Positions 1 through 7,020 of a stretch of DNA of 8,751 nucleotides are shown piece by piece (the first letter of the stretch is position 1; each line of letters opens with the position of its first letter). The translations under genes and the position numbers were made by a program. The DNA comes from Anaerotignum sp. (GTDB taxonomy: Bacteria > Bacillota > Clostridia > Lachnospirales > Anaerotignaceae): assembly GCA_020024395.1 (NCBI GenBank), contig JAHHTV010000056.1, positions 1 to 8,751 of the forward strand, given 5' to 3'. The notes under the pieces are model-generated. The model made no database searches. It saw only the letters and a list, made by a program, of their open reading frames with translations, and was not told the origin of the DNA.

Positions 1-171
1 GATTTGGTTTCTGGTTCTGGTGAAAGACTTTCTACCATCACAACACATCACACTTGCGCCGATTGCAACGGCACAGGATTACAAAACGAACAAAAAACAT
101 GTGAAACTTGTCATGGTATTGGATACATCGTTATAGAATATCCATCTATTTATAATAAAGATGAAAAATGA
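1..171 (+). CDS. C-terminal end of a protein with a DnaJ-like double zinc knuckle (5' end outside window)
   Basis: The first reading frame is open from base 1 to a TGA at 169-171, giving the last 56 residues of a protein whose start lies left of the window. It contains two CxxCxGxG motifs: CADCNGTG near residues 19-26 and CETCHGIG near residues 35-42. This is the four-cysteine zinc-binding pattern of the DnaJ central domain, also used by small regulators such as anti-TRAP. The fragment ends in a short polar tail (YNKDEK). Because the frame lacks its N-terminus I cannot say whether it is a small stand-alone zinc protein or the tail of a larger one. A full DnaJ is unlikely, because DnaJ continues for about 150 residues after its zinc domain and has four such motifs. 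No hairpin terminator is visible between this stop and the next gene. Function unknown; the zinc site is the only firm statement. Confidence 0.7.
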   Translation, partial: DLVSGSGERLSTITTHHTCADCNGTGLQNEQKTCETCHGIGYIVIEYPSIYNKDEK

Positions 172-184
172 TACATCTATATAC

Positions 185-213
185 TTGTGATACCACACAA
201 AATATAGTAAAAT
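185..213 (+). promoter_or_regulatory. Putative sigma-A promoter for the large surface-protein gene
   Basis: TTGTGA at 185-190 (4 of 6 match to TTGACA) is followed after exactly 17 bases by TAAAAT at 208-213 (5 of 6 match to TATAAT). Transcription would start near 220, leaving a leader of about 45 bases before the ATG at 266. A perfect TATAAT also occurs at 234-239 but has no recognisable -35 box at 16-18 bases upstream, so it is the weaker alternative. The region is very AT-rich, so chance matches are possible. Confidence 0.45.
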
Positions 214-251
214 AATCATATTATACGCAATCATATAATGATATACAAAAG

Positions 252-260
252 AAAGGGAGG
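252..260 (+). promoter_or_regulatory. Ribosome binding site of the surface-protein gene
   Basis: AAAGGGAGG lies five bases before the ATG at 266. The purine-rich GGGAGG core and the spacing support this ATG as the true start, and the signal peptide begins right there. Confidence 0.85.
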
Positions 261-265
261 CTTCC

Positions 266-3200
266 ATGAAGTATCAAAACAAACAAGTATTCAGTTGTTT
301 ACTTGCTGCAACTATGTTATGTACTGCCATACCATCAGATGTATCTGCTGCATATCAAACAGAAGCAATGCAAGTATCTACACAAACATTGATTGGTTTT
401 GCTGCATTATCTGATAAAATTTCTCACCAAACCATAGAATTAGGCAAATTGGATGACATAGAAAACTATGCGGTATTACCAAACACACTTGTGGCGTATG
501 TAAATCCTGCACCATCTCATGCAAATGCAGATATTGCAACATTAGATATACCTAGAGAAGAAAAAACAGAAACCATCAAAAATGTAATATGGGACGGAAA
601 GAAAACCAAAACAAACGGCAAAACAGAAACATGGGTATATACCCCTGATTTGCCAAAAAGCTATGAACTGCTATCTGATGTCGCATTACCTGAAATCGTA
701 GTGACTGCAAAACGAAACAATACATACAAAACAACAATGCAACATACAAAAAATGAAGTAACTGTTTCTACTGCCAATGATTTTTTACGAGAAATTCGAC
801 AAGGCAACAAACGCATTTTTGTAGATGGTAGAATTGTATTACGAGATAAAGCAGACACTGATGGCAGAATGCCACCCATTTATTTCAAAGAAAATACTGA
901 AATCATTGGTGCTTCTGATGATGCGAAAATTGTATTCAGTCACCCCATGCAATTAGATGGGGATAATGTATCTTTCAAAAACATTGAAATGCACTTTGAA
1001 TCTAGCGATGCGCTTGACAGTGTACCACACAGAGAAATTTTTCTAGCAGGTCATCATTTGATATTGGATAATGTAAACACCTATCTAAAAGGTGGAGATG
1101 GCTCTTTTGGCGGTATCACTGGTACAGAAGAAGAACTGTTGCCCACTGTGTATGCTGGTGGTTATCGCAATACCTCACATATGGGCAATCATGCACATTT
1201 GACAATCAAAAATCCCAATGAACACACATTATTTCAAGGGATTTATCTTTCTCATGATGCACAGTCCAACACTTATACTGCATATCATGGACAAGCAACA
1301 CTGCAAATGGGAAAACGCACAAATGTTAGAGAGGGTGTATATGCAAATGGCAGTGAAAAAGCACTCATCAAAATAGAAGGTACAACATCTGATACCGCAA
1401 GCACTACAAAATTCTTCGGTGACCAAAATACCACATTGCATTTACAAGATATGCAAATGACAGGTAGTGATATACAAGGCATTGGCAATATCAAATTGAT
1501 AGGACAGGCAAAATTGATACCAAAGTCCAATACATTCCAAAACATTGATGTTGCCCCACAAGCGACACTAGATTTGAGTGATGCAGGAAATGTTATTATC
1601 ACTGGTGATTTTACAGGCGACGGTACATTGACGCTTTCAAAAGATAACTCTGTAACCATTCAAGGCAATGTTTCTGGTGATAAAACATTTGCCACATCCA
1701 GTACATATCTGACATCAAACCAGACATATATACAAACAACAAGTGGTAATGGCACATTTAAACTTGCAGACAATCTCAAAGACAGATACACACTGCAAAA
1801 AGATGGAAATATCTGGAAAATTTATACACAATATATAGATGGTACAGCTGTGGAACTTGGTGGTATTATGATACACTCTGCTCCAAGTATTATTGATTTA
1901 GATAAAGTTCCTGTTGAAGATGGGGCTTATAAAGATGAAGCATTTGAAATTATCTGCAAAGATAAAGAAGGAAATATCATCAGTGCAAACAAAGCAAAAG
2001 AAGAATATTTGCTTTGGAATACAACAGGTATCAAAACAGAATATTGGAAAAATGATGCATATAACGATAGAACAGATGGTTCTTCTTATCTTGGATTTAC
2101 TTTTGATGAAATTGAGCAGACATCTTCCAATGACTATTATTTGCAAATTCCCAGCGACCAAGAAATTGGTGACTATACCATACTGGTTTTATCAGAAGGC
2201 GATTTGATACCAGAACAGGATGTCATCTCAGTTGGAAAATTAAAAGAGCTTGTTGCAAACAAAGTCATTGCTGAAATCCCTGTAACATTTTATCGTGCAG
2301 GTGCTACCACAGGTACAACCAAAATCGAACCACAACATATTACAACTATTCCAAAACAGATATACACAGGACAGCCAATTACCCCTAATATTGAAGTAAC
2401 TGTTGATGGCAAAAAGCTAACCGCTAGAAAAGATTATGTGGTTCGCTATCAAAACAACATAAATGTCGGCACAGCAACGGCTGAAATTATTGGTATTAAC
2501 GATTATACTGGAACTGTGCAAAAGAATTTTGAAATTGATAAAAGTGATGCAAACATCACACTGACAGCAGACAAAACAACCGCTACATATGGCGATGAAA
2601 TTCATTTTACATTTGAAGCAAAAGCCAAACCAACCACATTTGCCAGAACCGTTGAGAAAAATCGAGTATCTTTCTATTGTGATAATCAACTGCTTGGCAC
2701 TGCCATTGTAGATATGAATGGCAAAGCACATTTGACTTATCAAACAGAAGATAAAAAAATTCCCATTGGTTCCTCACAAATTAGCGTGGTATTTGGTGGC
2801 AGTGATACACTCAATCCAAATACACAACCTGCTGCTTTGTTAAATATCACACTACAAAAACGTGAGATTGATTTGAAAACACAAGTATCCAGTGTTTCAT
2901 TAAAAGATTTTGTATTTGATGGTGTTACAAAACGTACAGATATACAATCTGTTTTGCTGTCAAATGGCACAATACTACCTGTAACTGGTCACGCAGAATT
3001 GCCAAGCACTGCGGTTGGTGCATACAACACAGCCACACTTGTCAGCATTGCACCAAGTGGCAATGAAGGTAACTGGTATACATTTGCATCTGTTGCAGGT
3101 CAAAAGGTATCTGTATCACCTGCTGTCAATATTGTACAAGGTTCCGTACACGCACCCATTACCATTGACAAAGTGATAAAATGGGGAGAAAGTGGTCATA

Positions 3201-5161
3201 TTGCACTTTCTGAATATTTGCCAAAAGACATTCCAGTTAATCATGCAAAATATACACTTTCTACATCTTCTGGAAATGTTGTAACAACCACACTGCAAGG
3301 CTCACAATTAAGCTATACACCAAACAAAGATGGCAAAGAAACAGTGAGTGTGACAGTGGAAACAGACCAATACGAACCTTTTACAATTACCATAAACTTT
3401 ACTGTAACATATAAAGACCCTGCTGTACTTGGTTTGATTGCACCAAATCAGGTATATAATGGTAAAGCATATACTGGTTGGAGAATGAAACATCCTGTTG
3501 CAGAATACACCGTTAGCTATTATGATGTAACAGCACAAAAACAACTTTCAGCTCCACCAACAAATGCAGGAAATTATTCCATCACAGTTGCATTTGAAAA
3601 TGACACACAAATTGGTAGTGAAACACAAAATTTCTGTATCGAACCAAAACAAGTGCATTTGCTTGCACTTGACCGTCAAATAAAAGTTGGTGATACAGCA
3701 CCTTCTTTGACAAAACCGCAAATTGGTACAGATTATAAATTTGAAACAGGATATGAACCTATTGCAGGAGAAACTGTTGGTGAAATTCAAATGTCATATG
3801 ATAAAACACCAGATACAACACAAGCAGGCAAACAACAAATTCTGCTGACAGTTATCAATAACAATCACAACTACCACACCGTTGTTACATCTGGTACATT
3901 GACAATTCATGCAAATGATGAAAGCAGTCACAACAACAGTTCTACACATGGTCATAAACCGGCAAATAAACCAAACAAAAATCCGCCTGTTTCACAACCA
4001 ATACCAACTGTCAAACCAAGTAGTAATGGCGAGGCTTCCATCACAACATCATCTATTGAAAGTGCCATAGAAGCTGCAAAAGAGAAAAACAATAAAGATA
4101 TGACAATCGTTGTACCTGTTGCACCTGCAAACAGTGATGTCTTAACCGTATCCATTCCGACAAAGGCTTTGGACGCTTTGATTGATGCCAATGCAAAACT
4201 GGAATTGGTTGCAGATAATGCGGTAAATATACGCTTACACCCACAAGCATTGTCACAAATCACAAAAAACAATGCAAGTGGTGATTTCATCATACATGCA
4301 CAAAAAGAAACATATGTACCATACCAAGCACAACAGGCAGTAGGTGCACGTCCTGTGTATGATATCAAACTTTGTTTGCAGGCAAATGGCACAGAAACCA
4401 ATATTACAGACCTAGATGGAAAACGTGTCGTAATTGGTATTCCTTACAAACCTGTATCAGGTGAAATCCCTGCACATTTGCGTGCAGTTTCTATTCGTGA
4501 TGATGGTAGTATGCAATGGATTGAAGAATCTTATTATGACGCAAAAAAAGGCGTACTTGAATTTGCCACTGACCATTTTAGCCTGTATGCTGTTGGTTAT
4601 CAAGAAAATACAACTGCTCCATTTGCTGATATTGTAGGGCATTGGGCAGAAAAAGATATTTTGTTTGCCACACGTCGTGGTATATTTAGCGGCACAGACC
4701 GCACACATTTTACACCAAATGGACAAATGACACGTGGTATGTTTGTCACTGTGCTGGGACGGCTTGCAGGTGCTCCACATGCAACTGCCAATAACATATC
4801 ATTTACAGATGTGCCATCAGATGCCTATTATGCCCCTTATGTTGTATGGGCAACGGAAAATGGCATTGCAAGTGGTGTCAGCGCAGATACATTTGCACCA
4901 AATCGTCCTATCACACGACAAGAAATGGCTGTTATGATGTATCATTTTGCAAATCAACAAGGATATACATTACCAATGTATTATGAAAAAACAACATTCA
5001 GCGACCAATCTCAAATTCGTGGTTGGGCAACAGAAGCAGTACATACCATGCAGCAAGCAGGTATATTATTTGGAAAACAAAACAATCGTTTTGACCCACT
5101 TGGCACTGCAACACGTGCAGAAGTAGCCGCTGTACTGCGAAGATTAACCGAACAAATGTAA
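266..5161 (+). CDS. Large secreted SLH-domain surface protein with beta-helix and Ig-like/MBG-like modules
   Basis: Encodes 1631 residues. Residues 1-28 are a signal peptide (K2 and K6, hydrophobic stretch 8-22, likely cut after VSA at 26-28). Residues about 166-500 form repeating short beta-strand units rich in G, N, T and D (for example VSTANDFL at 167-174), resembling a right-handed beta-helix of the pectate-lyase or adhesin type. I see no clear catalytic site. Residues about 688-758 are a typical bacterial Ig-like repeat (IYTGQPITP, then DYVVRYQNN, then NDYTGT). About 760-870 is a second Ig-like module, about 964-1052 another beta module, and about 1057-1216 MBG-like modules. A polar N/P/K/H linker (1217-1259) leads to a domain often found before SLH repeats in Clostridia (about 1262-1445). 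Three SLH repeats start near 1452, 1513 and 1578, each with the TRxx signature (TRGM, TRQE, TRAE). SLH repeats bind pyruvylated cell-wall polymer, so the protein should be displayed on the cell surface as an S-layer-associated or adhesive protein. It appears monocistronic, with its own promoter and terminator. The ligand is unknown. Confidence 0.93.
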   Translation: MKYQNKQVFSCLLAATMLCTAIPSDVSAAYQTEAMQVSTQTLIGFAALSDKISHQTIELGKLDDIENYAVLPNTLVAYVNPAPSHANADIATLDIPREEKTETIKNVIWDGKKTKTNGKTETWVYTPDLPKSYELLSDVALPEIVVTAKRNNTYKTTMQHTKNEVTVSTANDFLREIRQGNKRIFVDGRIVLRDKADTDGRMPPIYFKENTEIIGASDDAKIVFSHPMQLDGDNVSFKNIEMHFESSDALDSVPHREIFLAGHHLILDNVNTYLKGGDGSFGGITGTEEELLPTVYAGGYRNTSHMGNHAHLTIKNPNEHTLFQGIYLSHDAQSNTYTAYHGQATLQMGKRTNVREGVYANGSEKALIKIEGTTSDTASTTKFFGDQNTTLHLQDMQMTGSDIQGIGNIKLIGQAKLIPKSNTFQNIDVAPQATLDLSDAGNVIITGDFTGDGTLTLSKDNSVTIQGNVSGDKTFATSSTYLTSNQTYIQTTSGNGTFKLADNLKDRYTLQKDGNIWKIYTQYIDGTAVELGGIMIHSAPSIIDLDKVPVEDGAYKDEAFEIICKDKEGNIISANKAKEEYLLWNTTGIKTEYWKNDAYNDRTDGSSYLGFTFDEIEQTSSNDYYLQIPSDQEIGDYTILVLSEGDLIPEQDVISVGKLKELVANKVIAEIPVTFYRAGATTGTTKIEPQHITTIPKQIYTGQPITPNIEVTVDGKKLTARKDYVVRYQNNINVGTATAEIIGINDYTGTVQKNFEIDKSDANITLTADKTTATYGDEIHFTFEAKAKPTTFARTVEKNRVSFYCDNQLLGTAIVDMNGKAHLTYQTEDKKIPIGSSQISVVFGGSDTLNPNTQPAALLNITLQKREIDLKTQVSSVSLKDFVFDGVTKRTDIQSVLLSNGTILPVTGHAELPSTAVGAYNTATLVSIAPSGNEGNWYTFASVAGQKVSVSPAVNIVQGSVHAPITIDKVIKWGESGHIALSEYLPKDIPVNHAKYTLSTSSGNVVTTTLQGSQLSYTPNKDGKETVSVTVETDQYEPFTITINFTVTYKDPAVLGLIAPNQVYNGKAYTGWRMKHPVAEYTVSYYDVTAQKQLSAPPTNAGNYSITVAFENDTQIGSETQNFCIEPKQVHLLALDRQIKVGDTAPSLTKPQIGTDYKFETGYEPIAGETVGEIQMSYDKTPDTTQAGKQQILLTVINNNHNYHTVVTSGTLTIHANDESSHNNSSTHGHKPANKPNKNPPVSQPIPTVKPSSNGEASITTSSIESAIEAAKEKNNKDMTIVVPVAPANSDVLTVSIPTKALDALIDANAKLELVADNAVNIRLHPQALSQITKNNASGDFIIHAQKETYVPYQAQQAVGARPVYDIKLCLQANGTETNITDLDGKRVVIGIPYKPVSGEIPAHLRAVSIRDDGSMQWIEESYYDAKKGVLEFATDHFSLYAVGYQENTTAPFADIVGHWAEKDILFATRRGIFSGTDRTHFTPNGQMTRGMFVTVLGRLAGAPHATANNISFTDVPSDAYYAPYVVWATENGIASGVSADTFAPNRPITRQEMAVMMYHFANQQGYTLPMYYEKTTFSDQSQIRGWATEAVHTMQQAGILFGKQNNRFDPLGTATRAEVAAVLRRLTEQM

Positions 5162-5164
5162 ATG

Positions 5165-5193
5165 AAAAGCCCTCATTATATGAGGGCTTTTTT
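5165..5193. terminator. Rho-independent terminator between convergent genes
   Basis: An 11-bp perfect stem (5165-5175 with 5181-5191) closes a five-base TTATA loop. On the plus strand the 3' arm runs into six T residues (5188-5193), three bases after the surface-protein stop codon: a strong intrinsic terminator. Read on the minus strand, the same stem is followed by TTTTC only, and it begins one base after the HAD gene stop. Termination of the minus-strand operon here is therefore possible but weaker, and a terminating ribosome would cover part of the stem. Confidence 0.9.
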
Positions 5194-5194
5194 A

Positions 5195-5965
5195 TCATGT
5201 CTGACTTAGACAGTTTATTTCTTGCAATACATTTTCCAATACAAATTTTGTATAATCCCGTACTGTATTTCCTGGATAACATATCATTTTTTTATTTTGT
5301 ATTGTATATTGTTTTATAAAAATAGAGATATCTGCCATATCAAACATTGGAATATCAATGTTGCTATCCCCCGCAGATATGATATAAGAAGGCAATAATT
5401 TTTTTCTAAGCCTGTCAATGGCTGTACCTTTATCCAGCATAGGCGGGAAAAAATATACCTTTCGTCCAGATACCGCAATATGTAAATCTGTTTTTCCATC
5501 AAAATATGATTTGCTTTTTTCTGCATCTTCTGCATTGTCACAAGCCGCAAACAGATACATATCATCTATCATGCGAAATCTTTTGATTTCTTGTATATTG
5601 GATAATTGCTTTTCCATTTGTGATAATGCACTTTTCCAAGTGTCTGCTATTTGTTTTGACTCTTGATACCATTGTGTGTCAATTTCTCCATTTACCAATA
5701 AAATAGCACCATTTGTTGTCAAAGCATATTTTGGCATACAGTATTTTGGGAAACAAATTCTTTGATACTGTTCTATGGAACGTGTTGTCACTGGCACAAA
5801 TAACGCTTTTTTTGCAATTTCTTCTAATACTGCAAAAGCATTTGGTGTACAAAATCCTTGTTCTTTTCCATTCAAAATTTCAACGCAAATATCACTTTCC
5901 ATACGATGTTTATGAGAAAACATCAATGTATTGTCTATATCACTTGCAAATATTATGTTATTCAT
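5195..5965 (-). CDS. HAD-superfamily phosphatase of the Ter-associated biosynthetic module
   Basis: The 256-residue protein has all four HAD motifs. Motif I is DIDNT, with nucleophile D9 and general acid D11. Motif II is PVTTRS around T60-T61. Motif III is K179 in DKGT. Motif IV is GDSNIDIPM, with D200 and D204. The large cap insert between motifs II and III (about 80-175) fits the Cof/IIB type, which acts on small phosphorylated sugars or nucleotides. It is a cytoplasmic hydrolase with no signal or membrane segment. It is the last gene of the cassette. Its ATG lies two bases after the stop of the upstream StiP-like gene, and no Shine-Dalgarno sequence is visible, so translation probably depends on re-initiation from that gene. 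In Ter-linked clusters a HAD enzyme of this kind is predicted to dephosphorylate the product of the two phosphoribosyltransferase-like proteins. The substrate here is unknown. Confidence 0.88.
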   Translation of the reverse strand: MNNIIFASDIDNTLMFSHKHRMESDICVEILNGKEQGFCTPNAFAVLEEIAKKALFVPVTTRSIEQYQRICFPKYCMPKYALTTNGAILLVNGEIDTQWYQESKQIADTWKSALSQMEKQLSNIQEIKRFRMIDDMYLFAACDNAEDAEKSKSYFDGKTDLHIAVSGRKVYFFPPMLDKGTAIDRLRKKLLPSYIISAGDSNIDIPMFDMADISIFIKQYTIQNKKMICYPGNTVRDYTKFVLENVLQEINCLSQT

Positions 5966-5967
5966 AT

Positions 5968-7020
5968 TTAATTATCGGCTATTTTTTGAATGAGTCCACA
6001 AGCCTTATAATTTTCAAGTGGATATTCAATGATTGGTACGCCTTTCTCCTTTGCTAATTGATAAATTTGTCCAAGATGTTCTTCATCATCCAAACGATGC
6101 ACCAATATTTTCCACGGTACTCTCCGCAACAACACACGTGTCGTTTCTCCAATACTTGGTTTGACCAAGTGAATATCATGAATATCAAAATCAGCACAAA
6201 TTTTTTCAATTTCTTGTTTTGCTGTTTTGGAAACATCCGCCATTGGTGTGTTGTCTGTTTCTTCTATGGCAAAATATTGTTCTACTGCATGGATAAATTC
6301 ATAAGTCACATCTTGTTCCATCAAATTGCGATAAAATATTGCACCATGAAATTCATTTTCTCCAATAATATCTTTGCGATAAAATGTTCTGCTCAACAAG
6401 CCTGAAACAGTTGCATTTAAGCAAGAGCTTGCAATCAAAAAATCTTCATGTGTGCCATATTTGCTGGCAATATGTGCAGGGTCTGAAAGCACAGCCAATC
6501 CTGCATCAACATTTGGATATTGTTTCATCGCCTGATTTAACTCATTTTGTATCGCACCCTTACCTGTCCAACCATCTACAAACTGAATATCTTCTGCCAT
6601 ATGTTTGGACAAAATATATGCCATGGCATTATGGTCAATACCACGCCCACGCAAAATAGAAATCGTATAATGTGGAATTTCTACATGATAACGAAAAGCA
6701 ATATATCGTTTTATCAAAACACCAATGGAAGTGCCTGCCCGTGCCAATGACACCAAAACCACATTTTTCCCTTTTTGTTGCCAAATTTGCTCTGCAACCA
6801 CTGCAACCGCTTTTGCCGTCATTTTAGAATATCTCAGCAATGCGTCTTGATATATTTGCATATATGCCGCAGATGGTTCATATTCAATCGGCAACATTTC
6901 AGAATAATGTACACCTGTTTGAATACGTTCTTCTCTTTCTTTTGTGCCTAATGGTTTCACTTTTCCAGAAATATCTGTGAGTAAAATTTTTACATCATTT
7001 TCTTTATATGTACCAAACAT
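5968..7020 (-). CDS. StiP/PRTase_1-family protein with C-terminal PELOTA-like RNA-binding domain
   Basis: I place the start at the ATG at 7020, giving 350 residues, because AGGAGG lies five bases upstream. The frame stays open to 7128 but those 36 extra codons lie inside the upstream gene. Family landmarks are HYSEMLPIEYEPS (38-50), LVSLARAGTSIGVL (89-102), HYTISILRGRGID (117-129), FVDGWTGKG (147-155, resembling a PRPP loop) and SSCLNATVSGLLSRT (198-212), then FHGA (224-227). This is the StiP family, also described as PRTase_1. Databases call it a cysteine protease, whereas genomic-context work treats it as a phosphoribosyltransferase; Cys200 is the conserved cysteine behind the first view. 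Residues about 280-350, starting with LVKPSIGETTRVLLRRVP, match the PELOTA-like domain predicted to bind RNA. It overlaps the PRTase_2-TRSP gene by 17 bases and is followed two bases later by the HAD gene. It is cytoplasmic and is predicted to work with both neighbours on a nucleoside-like metabolite. Confidence 0.88.
   Translation of the reverse strand: MFGTYKENDVKILLTDISGKVKPLGTKEREERIQTGVHYSEMLPIEYEPSAAYMQIYQDALLRYSKMTAKAVAVVAEQIWQQKGKNVVLVSLARAGTSIGVLIKRYIAFRYHVEIPHYTISILRGRGIDHNAMAYILSKHMAEDIQFVDGWTGKGAIQNELNQAMKQYPNVDAGLAVLSDPAHIASKYGTHEDFLIASSCLNATVSGLLSRTFYRKDIIGENEFHGAIFYRNLMEQDVTYEFIHAVEQYFAIEETDNTPMADVSKTAKQEIEKICADFDIHDIHLVKPSIGETTRVLLRRVPWKILVHRLDDEEHLGQIYQLAKEKGVPIIEYPLENYKACGLIQKIADN

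Noticed and set aside
1285..1659. Minus-strand open frames inside the surface-protein gene, such as 1285-1659 and 3952-4401.
   Set aside because: They mirror the reading frame of a well-supported secreted protein; their cysteine- and phenylalanine-rich translations are typical of antisense of Thr/Asn-rich coding sequence.
1914..2207. Plus-strand frame-shifted ORF of 97 residues within the surface-protein gene.
   Set aside because: The main frame continues unbroken with plausible beta-domain sequence through this region, so there is no frameshift and the overlapping frame is a shadow.
5713..6659. Open plus-strand frames opposite the HAD and StiP-like genes (5713-6057, 6058-6405, 6384-6659).
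   Set aside because: They are antisense to genes with clear family motifs, their translations are rich in C, F, Y, H and I without domain character, and no ribosome binding site supports them.
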